Translations under genes and position numbers: made by a program | Notes under the pieces: generated by a model | What the model saw: the letters and a program-made list of their open reading frames with translations, nothing else | Database searches by the model: none | Told to the model about the DNA's origin: nothing | Shown: positions 8,581 through 18,783 of the stretch, in pieces | Layout: every line of letters starts with the position of its first letter | Position numbering within the stretch: the first letter of the stretch is position 1 | NCBI GenBank assembly: GCA_012961955.1 | Contig: DTYH01000162.1 | Span: forward strand, 1 to 36,692 | DNA from: Desulfobacterales bacterium | GTDB lineage: Bacteria; Desulfobacterota; Desulfobacteria; Desulfobacterales; DTYH01 | DNA length: 36,692 nucleotides | Direction of reading: 5' to 3'

Positions 8581-10992
8581 CTACATAATTATTTGATTTT
8601 TAGATCGTTTAACAACACTCCTATGTGTCCTTAGAAGATACCATCCAGTCAATGTCATATAGAGAATAACAGCCACGATGGATATCCATTTCCCTACCTG
8701 AAATGTTAGTGGCACGTATTCAACTCGAATCCTGTGATGTCCTCCTGACAGCGGGATGGCACGAAGGATGTAGTTTGCAGGCATAACGTCATACCTTTTT
8801 TGGGTGCTCCCCGGCAAGGCCTTGGCACGCCATCCGTTGCTATATACATCAGTGATCAACAGGATTGAGGGATGAGGGAGATCAGCTTCAATAACAAGAT
8901 AGTCTGTGGATGACGCAACAACCGTTGCAGCCCCCTTTTCCTTTGATATAACGGGTTCAGGGTTCGGGTATGCTTCAAGGATCACCTTTTTGCACGGATC
9001 GAACGAGGCATCCTCCATCATATTGAGAATACGATTACGGTCCTTTATGACAATATAATCCTGAATCAACTGAAGATGGGGCATAATGTTCTTCTCCTCT
9101 ATAATTCCGATCTTGCCTCCTGAAGGAATAAATGCAAAGCGGCATCTTAGCATCCTGTACAGTGGATGAAATCGAGAAAACTTAACATATTGAGTCGCCT
9201 CGTCAGGAGAATACCCCTGAGTAAAGGTCATGAACTCTGCGTAACGTCTCAACACGACAGAATCGTAACCCCAAATATCCTCCATGCGTATAATCATCGC
9301 ACTATTCGGCCTCTCGAGGTTCAGAATCCTGTAATCACCAGGATGTTTCGACAAGATTCTTCTGATCTCAGGGACCCGAATAGATTCAATATCAAACGTC
9401 AAAAGAGAAACCTTTCCAAAGATAAAGATTTCCAGCATGGCCAGCAGCGCAGTAGCATAGACCATTTTTTGGAAAAACATCGAAAGAAAGAGGATAAGGC
9501 ATAATAGGAGACAGGTACCAGCTGAAGTCATCAAAGAGTTCGATGCAAAGTAACCTGCCTCTTGAATAAATTGGGGATTCGCGCAGTATCTTGCCGGAAG
9601 ATATGATTCATGTGTGGAATGTACTGCATGCATGATTTCCTGCCACAGGCCTGCCGAGTCTGTCGAGTTTGCTGAATACCGAATATATGCCCCCACAGTT
9701 CCAACAAATAGACCAAAAACCAGAATCGCGAGGATCGTTCTTCGACGAATATCCCTCCGTCTTATAAGGTTATCAAGACCGATGCCTGCAAGCATTGTGA
9801 TGAAAAGAGATGCCTGAAAGATAAACTTTGAGTAGCCACGAAACCTATCGAAGCCGGGGATCCAGGTATAAAGAAATCCAAATAATGGCGTGTATGCACC
9901 CAAGGCAAGCAAAACCAGGAACACAACCATGCTCAGTGAAAACCGACGGGCATTTCGCTCTCCGTAGATACAACCATATGTTGCTAGAATGAGTCCTGTC
10001 ATGCCTACAAAGATCGACATCTCCCACAGATACCAGCGTCCCCAATAGGGTAAGTCCGTACCATTCCCGAAGAAGTACGGCGCCAGAAATGTGATAAGGT
10101 TTTCAGGAGGAAATGAAAACCTAGAGGCAAATTCAAAGCTAAGGCCACGGCCTCGAATACTCTCTGCTGCTACTTGAATCCCGGTCAATACTTGAACTGC
10201 CCCTAAAGCACTGGCGCCAGCGTACATACTGAGAAACCCGAGACCTATTACTGTCCGTTTATCAGCCGTGAAAACGCAAAACCCACAATAGATCGCACCG
10301 GCAATGGCAGTGAAGAACACATGCTGCGGATATCCGGCAAGTACCTGCATAGTGACGGCAAACATGCCAGTGATACACCATCCCAATGAACGTTTCTCAA
10401 ATAATCCATCGATTGAGAGGAAGACAAGGGGTGCCCATGTCATGGTGCAAAGATGAGGGAGGTGGCCAGCTTGAACATGCATGAAGTAGGCTCCGCAGAA
10501 CATTAACAAGACCGACGAAAGGAGGGAAGCTAGTAGGTGTAACCCGCGATGGGAGGACCACAGGTACATAAAAATGCCGATAAGAAATACATGGAGCGCT
10601 ATACTGAAATTAATCGCCTTTGAGAGTGGCAATATCAGATAGAGAACGTTCGGAGGGTAGAGCAATGCCGACTGAAATCCTCCGAGAAAGGGGGTTCCTG
10701 AAAAGATGTGTGGATTCCATAGTGCAAGATTTCCGTGCTTTAGATGACTGAACCCAAACTCCCTCCAGTAGGCAAATTGCTCAAATACGTCAGCATGCGC
10801 CCTTGACAAGACAATTCCCCCAGTTGAAAAGAGAACGTTAGCAAACATAGCTATCGTTATGCCCAGGAGAAAAGTGATTGGAAGAAGGAGTGAAATCCTG
10901 GGCTTAACCCCCTGCCCCCTGTCTTTTACCGAGTACAATCCGAACATCTTCGTTTTTTCGTCCTTGCAACAGCTCAGTATTGTCTTCATCAC
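8581..10992 (-). CDS. YfhO-family membrane protein
   Basis: 803-aa polytopic ORF: ...HADVFEQFAYWREFGFSHLKHGNLALWNPHIFSGTPFLGGFQSALLYPPNVLYLILP... plus a C-terminal beta-rich domain (...LLITDVYSNGWRAKALPGSTQKRYDVMPANYILRAIPLSGGHHRIRVEYVP), hallmark YfhO architecture. Confidence 0.85.
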   Translation of the reverse strand: MMKTILSCCKDEKTKMFGLYSVKDRGQGVKPRISLLLPITFLLGITIAMFANVLFSTGGIVLSRAHADVFEQFAYWREFGFSHLKHGNLALWNPHIFSGTPFLGGFQSALLYPPNVLYLILPLSKAINFSIALHVFLIGIFMYLWSSHRGLHLLASLLSSVLLMFCGAYFMHVQAGHLPHLCTMTWAPLVFLSIDGLFEKRSLGWCITGMFAVTMQVLAGYPQHVFFTAIAGAIYCGFCVFTADKRTVIGLGFLSMYAGASALGAVQVLTGIQVAAESIRGRGLSFEFASRFSFPPENLITFLAPYFFGNGTDLPYWGRWYLWEMSIFVGMTGLILATYGCIYGERNARRFSLSMVVFLVLLALGAYTPLFGFLYTWIPGFDRFRGYSKFIFQASLFITMLAGIGLDNLIRRRDIRRRTILAILVFGLFVGTVGAYIRYSANSTDSAGLWQEIMHAVHSTHESYLPARYCANPQFIQEAGYFASNSLMTSAGTCLLLCLILFLSMFFQKMVYATALLAMLEIFIFGKVSLLTFDIESIRVPEIRRILSKHPGDYRILNLERPNSAMIIRMEDIWGYDSVVLRRYAEFMTFTQGYSPDEATQYVKFSRFHPLYRMLRCRFAFIPSGGKIGIIEEKNIMPHLQLIQDYIVIKDRNRILNMMEDASFDPCKKVILEAYPNPEPVISKEKGAATVVASSTDYLVIEADLPHPSILLITDVYSNGWRAKALPGSTQKRYDVMPANYILRAIPLSGGHHRIRVEYVPLTFQVGKWISIVAVILYMTLTGWYLLRTHRSVVKRSKNQIIM

Positions 10993-11062
10993 CCATAGCC
11001 AGGTTCCTGGGGATACGTACGTCAGGTCTGCCTATCTGTCTCTAATACCAAACTCTTGCCCA

Positions 11063-13378
11063 TCATTCCTCACCTCTTGCTCCTCGCCTAAATACCCTTT
11101 TCCGTCCCCAGATGATAAACCAGAGAGAACAAACTAATGTCAACAGAGATATTATTCCTCCTATCCGAAAAGACCGTGACACGAATCGCAATTCTATCTC
11201 ATGCCTTCCATGCTCCAGTGGAATAACACGAAACAAGTAATTGCCGCAAAGGATTGGCACCTCTCTTCCATCTACCTCTGCTTTCCAACCAGGATAGAAT
11301 ATCTCGCTTAAAACGAGATAGCACGATTGATTGGCTGAGGTCCTAACTCGAATGCTCTCATTATCATAATATATAATAGAGCATGAACCCTCAAAATCCT
11401 CCTCGTCTTTCTCCATCAGCACGAATTCTTGATACCTGGGTTCAAGTACCACCATCTTAAGGGGATCAAACTCATCGCTCGTCATAAAATCGAGGATTTC
11501 ATTAGATGGTCTGACTACCGCCTTCCTGACTAGGATTGCCCTTGGAAGGTAGGTATCCAGCACAGCTATGTGTTTACCCTCCACTACATACCTTAGGTTT
11601 AGCATCTTCAGAAACCTGTGATTGTGGTCACTAATAAAAGAAGTTGTCACCACATGTTTTTCGGCCGGTAGCCCCTGACTCGCCTCCAAGTAAAGAATAT
11701 ATCGCTTAAGGATAAGCGGGTCGTATCCACCTATACATGGAAAGCGATAGAGGAGACCATCATTCGGTAAAAATATGCTTTTTGATATCAGTACCCTGCC
11801 TGGTCCAGTGTCGTATCTGATTCGGTCGATGAGAGCCTGCTTTTCTTCGGAAGTTGTGAATCTGTAAGGCTTGATGAACTGGAGAGAATATAGCCCCATA
11901 TCCACCATTACCATAGCCAAGACCGCAATCTTGAAGAGGGTTTTGCTTATCTTTTTTTTGTGGAACAGTATCAGGAGCACAACTGACACAAGAAAGAGCA
12001 ATGCAGACCTGTTAACTGAAAAGACAATCTTTTCAGGAATCCTTTGGACACAGGCAGGATCTATGGGCTCCTCAGCAAACGTCTTGAATAGGTAGAAAAA
12101 AAATTTATAAGGAAAGAGATGCATGGTAAGAGTGAACAAAAGGAGAATGATCCCTGCGATAATAAGAAATTCCCTTAAACCTTTTTTGAATGTTAAAGAC
12201 TCCTCTGCGTTCTGAAGGGAAATTCCTGACAATACAGCAACGCCAAAAACATACAGAAATAAGATCTGGGCAGGAACACGAAGGCTATGAAATCCTGGTA
12301 ATCTATAGAAAAGAGGATACAATGGATTATACTTACCCAACGATAGAAACAAGGCCAAAAGAATAAGCCCGGCAAAGAAACGTTGAATATTACGGAGGTC
12401 ACGTGCACTTGAGGTTGAGGCGAATATGAGACAAAGCGGGAATACGCCGACATAACCACACGTCTCCCAAAAATACCAATCCCTGGGGCTCAACCAGTAG
12501 GTTTGATCAACAGTGTTTCCAAAGATGTCAGGGATCAAAAACGACAGGAACATCTTGGGGTGGAGAGAGTCAATAGTTGCAAACCAGCAGCTTACTCCCC
12601 TAGCCCGAGTAGATAGCCTTACAAATTCCAGGGTTGGGAGGATTTGAATAGCAGCAATGGCAAAACCTGCGGATACTACGACTACTGAGCCAATGAATAT
12701 TCTAAGTGCGTTATCGATGTTTCGAACTCTGATGGAAACCCCTATGTGGAGAATCCCGAATGCTAACAGACCCAAGATTGTATAGAATGCAATCTGAGGG
12801 AATCCTCCAAGGATCTGAATTCCAAGGAATAGACCTGCAAATACTGCCCAGCCGAAGGATCTTGTCTTAAGGAATTTATAAAAAAAACAAAATATGAGAG
12901 GTATCCAGACATAATTTTGGACAAATGAGAGATGACCGGCATAAAGGTGCGCCATAAAAAACCCATTATAGGTAAAGATAATGGCAGCAAGGAAAGCGCC
13001 CCACTTATCTACAGAAAGAGAGCGCACAAAGGCATACATGAATAGTATGCCGAGGATGCAGTGGAATACGATGGTAAAACCGTAAGCGTATTCAGCTGGA
13101 ATGAGATAGAACAGGAAGCCGAACGGATAGAATACCGAGGCTTGAATATTTGCAATGAGGGGTGTTCCAGAAAATTGGTATGGATTCCAGAGGGGAAGCG
13201 TGCCGTGAACAAGGACATAATCCCGTACAAACTTCTTTACGGGATAAAAATACAGTACATAGTCTGAGCCAAAAAGAGCTCTTCCTGTAAGAATTACCTT
13301 ACCAAAAAAGATCAATACAGATATGGCGAGGAGAAAGATGGGAACCATTTCGAATAATCTTTGTCTGGCTACACTCAT
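11063..13378 (-). CDS. YfhO-family membrane protein (tandem paralog)
   Basis: ...LFGSDYVLYFYPVKKFVRDYVLVHGTLPLWNPYQFSGTPLIANIQASVFYPFGFLFYLIPAEYAYGF...; C-terminal YLVLSEIFYPGWKAEVDGREVPILCGNYLFRVIPLEHGRHEIELRFVSRSFRIG. Confidence 0.85.
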   Translation of the reverse strand: MSVARQRLFEMVPIFLLAISVLIFFGKVILTGRALFGSDYVLYFYPVKKFVRDYVLVHGTLPLWNPYQFSGTPLIANIQASVFYPFGFLFYLIPAEYAYGFTIVFHCILGILFMYAFVRSLSVDKWGAFLAAIIFTYNGFFMAHLYAGHLSFVQNYVWIPLIFCFFYKFLKTRSFGWAVFAGLFLGIQILGGFPQIAFYTILGLLAFGILHIGVSIRVRNIDNALRIFIGSVVVVSAGFAIAAIQILPTLEFVRLSTRARGVSCWFATIDSLHPKMFLSFLIPDIFGNTVDQTYWLSPRDWYFWETCGYVGVFPLCLIFASTSSARDLRNIQRFFAGLILLALFLSLGKYNPLYPLFYRLPGFHSLRVPAQILFLYVFGVAVLSGISLQNAEESLTFKKGLREFLIIAGIILLLFTLTMHLFPYKFFFYLFKTFAEEPIDPACVQRIPEKIVFSVNRSALLFLVSVVLLILFHKKKISKTLFKIAVLAMVMVDMGLYSLQFIKPYRFTTSEEKQALIDRIRYDTGPGRVLISKSIFLPNDGLLYRFPCIGGYDPLILKRYILYLEASQGLPAEKHVVTTSFISDHNHRFLKMLNLRYVVEGKHIAVLDTYLPRAILVRKAVVRPSNEILDFMTSDEFDPLKMVVLEPRYQEFVLMEKDEEDFEGSCSIIYYDNESIRVRTSANQSCYLVLSEIFYPGWKAEVDGREVPILCGNYLFRVIPLEHGRHEIELRFVSRSFRIGGIISLLTLVCSLWFIIWGRKRVFRRGARGEE

Positions 13379-13394
13379 TGTGTTATATCGTTAA

Positions 13395-14852
13395 CTAAGA
13401 GGTCGGCCTCGGCGTAAAATAGAAATATCTCCCCACCTTGTTTAGCCGGCAATACACAAAAACGGATTGTATAAGAGAGTCCGATGGCCTCTCAACCTCT
13501 CTGTTCGGATACTGATCCTCCCGTAACACGATAAGGTCAGAATACCTTTCCTTAATCTTATTTAACATCGGCTTGACACTCAGGACTCCACTATTCCACA
13601 AAATCTTATATGGATAAAGATCATTCATGACCGCATCCTGTTGAAATTCAAAAATAAATTGAGAACAGACAAGATTAAGGATTTTACGATTTCCAGGTCG
13701 AAAGTCTCTGATTTCCCTTTTTACCTGATCAGAATACCTGACCATCCCCAGATCGTTCTCAGATTTTGTAAAAGAATAGTCAGGTCTTTTTGCAAACGCA
13801 AATTCCACTACTAAAGAGATGCTGAGCAGCCCAAGAAGTACAAGAAAAAACGTAGATGTCTTCGCCGAATAGATCCTTTTTGTAAGAAAAACCAGCCAAA
13901 ACAGGCTCAAAAAAAATATATCGCACTTGCCCCCCTACCTTGCCCACCGTTATTATCAGCACCGATACAGAAAAAATAAAATACATAAAATAAGGGGACT
14001 CTATGATAATCCTCTACCGTTTCGATCCGAAAAGGTAAAATGAAGGCGTAATTACAGAAAACAAAAAAGACAAAAAAGAAGCTGCTTAAGCATATGGGCC
14101 CAATTTCTAATAAAATATTCCCAGAACACCGGATTTCTCGGAACAACAAAGACACTGAACCAAAACCCGTCCCCCCAGTAATAATGAGCAAAGATGGCAA
14201 AAAGTGTGGACAAAAAAAGACGACGTCCCAAACAGGAAAGCATCTGCCCGTACTCTTATAAGGAGATAGGAAAGACGTGAACCTGTTGCGGTCATGAAGG
14301 ACTCTTTGCAAGTAAATCCGACAAAACAACACACAAGGAAACAAGGATGCTTTTCCAAGGTGTCTCATTGTTCTTTTCGGCCAAGATAACGGCTAGCCCA
14401 GAAAAAAAGAACCATGGAATCATTTCTAAAATAAGCGGTGCGGGAAACGATCGCGCAATTGAGAAAAAAAGCAAGCCACAGCAAGTATGGAGACAAGGAG
14501 ATTCTCGTGAAGTTTGTAAGGAAAAAGGAGGTAAAATGCCGACAGAATCATGAAAACCATGGCGACTTTTCTACCTGTAATGAACTTGTTATTCTGTTGC
14601 TGGGGGGAAGCCAGCCACCAAGAAGTGATAAGCAGGTGTGTAATTAGTTAATATAAATTAGGGATTACTGTAATTAGCTGGACCGTATAAGTTCTTACCC
14701 TTTTGTATTGCGCTAATTGTACAGAGGTTAAGAGTTTCAAAAGTTGGGTCAAAAGGAGCGGAAAGGTGATCCCTTGCCCTACAAAACACCCTGCTTAAGG
14801 AAGTGATAATGACTATTATATAGACAACCAATACAATTCTATCGGCTGGCAT
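13395..14852 (-). pseudogene. GT39-like membrane glycosyltransferase pseudogene with many frameshifts/stops
   Basis: Collinear fragments in three frames: MPADRIVLVVYIIV...SAIQKGKNLYGPANYSNP* / FILTNYTPAYHFLVAGFPP / MVFMILSAFYLLFPYKLHENLLVSILAVACFFS / LAVILAEKNNETPWKSILVSLCVVLS / LFAIFAHYYWGDGFWFSVFVVPRNPVFWEYFIRNWAHMLKQ / YFFEPVLAGFSY / SLFWLVFLTKRIY...GRYFYFTPRPTS*. The order matches a single GT39-like protein. Confidence 0.75.
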
Positions 14853-15606
14853 CTGTATTCCCTTTCCACTTTTGAAGGATCAACAAAAAAGACACCCCGA
14901 AAGGAAAACTCAGGAATTGAAGACAACAAATCTCAGAGGTAAATAGGAAGGTTAGCAGAGCATTAAGCCATCGCGGTATACGCATAAAAAAATCAGAGCG
15001 GACAACCTGTTTCTTTGAAAAGAGTCTTTTTAACTTTCTCACTACCAGGATTGGGAGAATAAGAGCTGTGTTATAATAGCTGCTCTTTATCACCTTACAG
15101 TTGAGTTGATCAACCTTCTCAAGCAACCGATTCCGCGTGTAGCGTCGTCTGTGGTGCAGGGCGTCATCATGAACGCTCCACAACACGTTAAAGGCTGGTA
15201 CCGTGATGATGATATGCCCCCCAGGTTTGCAAACCCGCACCAACTCCTTTATTAGGAAAAAATCATTGTCAACGTGTTCGAGGACGTCAAGGCACGTGAT
15301 TGCTGAGAAACTATTATTCCTGAATGCAATGGGTGCATTGGCATCTGATCTTACAACAAGTTTTAGGTCTCTTCGACCCAAGAATTGGATTGCCTCTGGT
15401 GAGAGTTCCATACCGTATGCTGTTCCAAAGCCTGACAGGAGTTTCAGTATGATTCCGGTGCCACACCCGATGTCGAGTATGTTTCTCTCCTTAGTACCCT
15501 TTGCATAGAGTCGTCTTAGGATACTTTTTATCAGAAACTGTTTCCCAACAAACCACCAATGGGTTTGTTCGATCTGGTACATAATTGCGTATTCATCGTT
15601 TTCCAT
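14839..15606 (-). CDS. Class I SAM-dependent methyltransferase (Methyltransf_11-like)
   Basis: ILDIGCGTGIILKLLSGFGTAYGMELSPEAI ... FSAITCLDVLEHVDNDFFLIKELVRVCKPGGHIIITVPA. Start assigned to MENDEYAIM; longer alternative start at 15651. Confidence 0.85.
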   Translation of the reverse strand: MENDEYAIMYQIEQTHWWFVGKQFLIKSILRRLYAKGTKERNILDIGCGTGIILKLLSGFGTAYGMELSPEAIQFLGRRDLKLVVRSDANAPIAFRNNSFSAITCLDVLEHVDNDFFLIKELVRVCKPGGHIIITVPAFNVLWSVHDDALHHRRRYTRNRLLEKVDQLNCKVIKSSYYNTALILPILVVRKLKRLFSKKQVVRSDFFMRIPRWLNALLTFLFTSEICCLQFLSFPFGVSFLLILQKWKGNTDASR

Positions 15607-15733
15607 AGATTTATGAGTTATACCCCCACTCCCGACCAACAAGCGTCCCAATGGTAACTGTTTGACCGGTGAGGTTTTTTCTTTGGCCTGTGGACAGTTA
15701 CCCTCACGTTTAACTGTACCGGAAAGACTAGCC

Positions 15734-15756
15734 TTTTGATGTGTTGAGCATCAAAA
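15734..15756. other. Perfect inverted repeat TTTTGATG-N7-CATCAAAA (hairpin)
   Basis: 8-bp perfect arms 15734-15741 / 15749-15756 in the gap downstream of the minus-strand GT2 gene. Confidence 0.4.
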
Positions 15757-15819
15757 ACTCTTCAGCAGTTGCATCGTCTGTCTTTTTACGGACCTTTTGC
15801 TATCCGTCATCGGGATGAG

Positions 15820-16563
15820 TCATAAATGATAATAATTCGCAAAATAGTAGTAATATACACGAAAGATTTCAATAAGTGTTCCTATTGAGTCTCTACTCAC
15901 TCTCACCTTAGAATCGAAGGAATGATACCAATCAACAGGTATTTCTCTTATAGTGTATCCGAGTTTCTGGGCAAGAAAGATAATCTCTGCATCATAGCCC
16001 CACCTTTCAATCCTTGATCGAGAAAATATGTCAAAAGCAGCCTTTCTTTCAAAGCCTTTTAACCCGCATGTAATATCAGAGACTCTCAAGCCAAGGACGA
16101 GTTTTGCGAACCTTCTAAATACCTCCCCCAGAAACTCCCGAAGCGGATTCTCACGCACCTTAAAAGACGACCCAGGGAGATGCCTGGATCCGATCACAAC
16201 GGGGGTACTGGCTTCCAGATGTTTTAAACATCTGCCGATAAACTTGACCGGTACAGCAAGATCGGCATCAGTAAAAATGACGCATCTCCCGAGCGCATCC
16301 AGAACGCCCGTTCTTACTGCATACCCTTTCCCACGGTTTACATGACAGCTTATCAAGCGTACATGCGAATTTCTATTGACAATACTGTTACAGATAGCTC
16401 CTGTGGAATCGGTGCTGCCATCATTGACAAGTATCATTTCATACCTCAACTGTAATCTTCTCAAATAGTCATCTAAGATCTCAAAATTGGGTTCTATACA
16501 AACTGACTCATTGTAGAGGGGAATTACAATAGACAACTCCGGATAGTATTGTTGCAGGTACAT
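15820..16563 (-). CDS. GT2-family glycosyltransferase, dolichyl/polyprenyl-phosphate hexose synthase (ALG5/DPM1-like)
   Basis: LSIVIPLYNES...YEMILVNDGSTDST...RGKGYAVRTGVLDALGRCVIFTDADLAVPVKFI...VIGSRHLPGSSFKVRENPLREFLGEVFRRFAKLVLGLRVSDITCGLKGFERKAAFDIFSRSRIERWGYDAEIIFLAQKLGYTIREIPVDW. Confidence 0.88.
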   Translation of the reverse strand: MYLQQYYPELSIVIPLYNESVCIEPNFEILDDYLRRLQLRYEMILVNDGSTDSTGAICNSIVNRNSHVRLISCHVNRGKGYAVRTGVLDALGRCVIFTDADLAVPVKFIGRCLKHLEASTPVVIGSRHLPGSSFKVRENPLREFLGEVFRRFAKLVLGLRVSDITCGLKGFERKAAFDIFSRSRIERWGYDAEIIFLAQKLGYTIREIPVDWYHSFDSKVRVSRDSIGTLIEIFRVYYYYFANYYHL

Positions 16564-16565
16564 GC

Positions 16566-18659
16566 TTATTGGAGCCCTCTTGTGGTCATAAATCTAATCA
16601 GTTTTTTCTGTTTTGGATTTAGCGATAGGGATTTCTTAAACGCTTCTTTTGCCTCGCTACGTCTACCAATTTCCAAATACATCAGCCCCAAATTATTATA
16701 AGTACCAAATTCTTTTGGATTGGCAGCGATCGATTTCTTGAATGCCTCAATTGCCTTATCAATATCTCCTATCTTAGCATAATAGTATCCCCATGTATCG
16801 TATAGCATGCCAACGTCCGTTGCATTCCTTGAATAGATTCTCAATTCAGCCAACGCCTCTTTATACATCTTCATGTCAGTGTACAAAACGGCAAGGTCTC
16901 TGTGGAGGACTTTATCATTAGTGCCAATACTTGAGGCCTTTCTTAGAAGTCCTATTCCTAGTGATTTTTGCCCCATAAATACCATCTCTCTCCCCATCTT
17001 AAAGAAAAAGTAACACGTAACCGATCTATTCATATAGTCTCGATAAAACGAGCCATTCATGCTCTCTGCTACATAATAAGGCCACGGATTGGTCTCTTCC
17101 TGAAGTGCTGCCTCGAACCTCTCAGGAGTTACAGCCCTGCATGTGAGGCCGTGTGGAATCAGGTCAAATCCTCGGTCTAAGGCAACCCTATCGTTAAATA
17201 ATGCCATATAGACATTCTTCCTGGTCCTTACTAATTCTTCTTCTATGATGTACCTCAGCTCTTCCCACTTGCCGAAAAAAGCGTGTCCCCCTTTGTACAG
17301 GAATGGCATCTTAAAAAACAGATTGTGACGGTCGTATATCTGGAGGTCAGGCCGAGCATTTTCCACCAGTCTGAGATAGGTGATTGGAAAGAGTATGTTA
17401 TCCCCCGCAATAATCAGGGTAGCGCCTCCTGAAGCACTTCTTAATATATTTATCCCATATTCGTACGCAGTGTAGTTTGTATGTTGGTCATTCCTGTACA
17501 GATTCATGCTTAGCAGAAGTACTGGTAAGAGTAAAAAACCGGGCTTAAGGCACAGTATCCAGATACGGTTCAAGGGTTCACAAGCGAATTGGTATTTCAA
17601 TATATTTGCCATTCCCTTGCCAATAAGAATTGCCACTACGATCGAGGTCGGAATCTCGAAAGGGGTGATCTCTAAAGAGATGATATTCAGAAATATGGTA
17701 TAAACCAGATCAAAAAGGATTATAAGGGCCCAAAATATCTTCCACTTCAAGCCTTTCTCACTGATCCATCCAACGGCTGCAAAGATCCAGAATATGTTGA
17801 ATTGTAGGTACATCTCTCTGACGGCCCCCAAAAACCGTGTGCCATATGTTGCCCAGGGCCTTCCAAACACATAAGCGTGTCGATGCGCGCTGGCACTCAC
17901 GTGGTTGATGAATCGCCACAACGTATCAGGATCTCCCCAGTGAATGGCAGCCCCTGCATGCGTTCTAATTGGAAGATAGATGTAGACAGAAAGGCCAACG
18001 ACAAAGAAAAAGGTTAACAGTAAAATATCTCTAACATTCAACACGGTTCTGCGGTCCGATAATATAATAAAGGTAAATACCGCAGGAGCTAACATTATGA
18101 TCTGCAAGTGGTTTCCAAAACTGAGCCCAACTATGAATGCAAACACAAGTAGCCTATCGCGGGATATGGTCTCATGCCACCAGCAGAGCAGTGTTATGAT
18201 AAGAGCAACAAAAAAGGCGTGGAAAGTGTAGACCTCCGCGCAGCATGCTTGTGACCAGAGGTTTACAGAAAAGGCAAGCAACAGCGATGCAGAAAATGCG
18301 GCCACCTTAGAACCTGTGCTTTTGATAATAATCCTGTAGGTCAGCCAGACGGTAAGGCTAGCAAAAAAAGCGGACATGACGTTCAAACGTAAGGCCACAT
18401 TTCCAACAGGAATCAGCGCGAATATCTTGCCGATCAAGGCATATAGGGGATAGCCTGAGTTGTGGGCATTACCAAGGCAAAAAGCGGATGCGATGAATTC
18501 ACCACTGTCGCCCGCATAGACGGTCGGGGACGTGGTAAATAAGTATGTTAGGAAACTAATTTCGAAAACCGACAGACCTATCAAGGACTCGTGGTCTCTA
18601 TGTTCGTTAGTCTCAGTGTATAACATCATCCCCGCCCGCCTCTCTTGATCGCTCGTCAT
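16566..18659 (-). CDS. DUF2723 (TMEM260-like) membrane protein with C-terminal TPRs; putative GT-C glycosyltransferase
   Basis: SPTVYAGDSGEFIASAFCLGNAHNSGYPLYALIGKIFALIPVGNVALRLNVMSAF ... LWSQACCAEVYTFHAFF is the DUF2723 signature; TPRs in ...YDTWGYYYAKIGDIDKAIEAFKKSIAANPKEFGTYNNLGLMYLEIGRRSEAKEAFKKSLSLNPKQ. Confidence 0.85.
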   Translation of the reverse strand: MTSDQERRAGMMLYTETNEHRDHESLIGLSVFEISFLTYLFTTSPTVYAGDSGEFIASAFCLGNAHNSGYPLYALIGKIFALIPVGNVALRLNVMSAFFASLTVWLTYRIIIKSTGSKVAAFSASLLLAFSVNLWSQACCAEVYTFHAFFVALIITLLCWWHETISRDRLLVFAFIVGLSFGNHLQIIMLAPAVFTFIILSDRRTVLNVRDILLLTFFFVVGLSVYIYLPIRTHAGAAIHWGDPDTLWRFINHVSASAHRHAYVFGRPWATYGTRFLGAVREMYLQFNIFWIFAAVGWISEKGLKWKIFWALIILFDLVYTIFLNIISLEITPFEIPTSIVVAILIGKGMANILKYQFACEPLNRIWILCLKPGFLLLPVLLLSMNLYRNDQHTNYTAYEYGINILRSASGGATLIIAGDNILFPITYLRLVENARPDLQIYDRHNLFFKMPFLYKGGHAFFGKWEELRYIIEEELVRTRKNVYMALFNDRVALDRGFDLIPHGLTCRAVTPERFEAALQEETNPWPYYVAESMNGSFYRDYMNRSVTCYFFFKMGREMVFMGQKSLGIGLLRKASSIGTNDKVLHRDLAVLYTDMKMYKEALAELRIYSRNATDVGMLYDTWGYYYAKIGDIDKAIEAFKKSIAANPKEFGTYNNLGLMYLEIGRRSEAKEAFKKSLSLNPKQKKLIRFMTTRGLQ

Positions 18660-18783
18660 GGGGGCAGATCAGGATCTGCACGCAAGGACCGTTGGAAGTA
18701 GTTGCAATCTACTATCTTTACAGGTGTGACTTTATCTGTTATTAACGAAATAATGTGGTCATTACGAAGGAAAATCATGCACC

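Noticed and set aside
13907-14368. 153-aa and overlapping minus ORFs (13780..13986, 14052..14243, 14107..14358) as separate genes
   Set aside because: They are out-of-frame or partial readings of one GT39 pseudogene.
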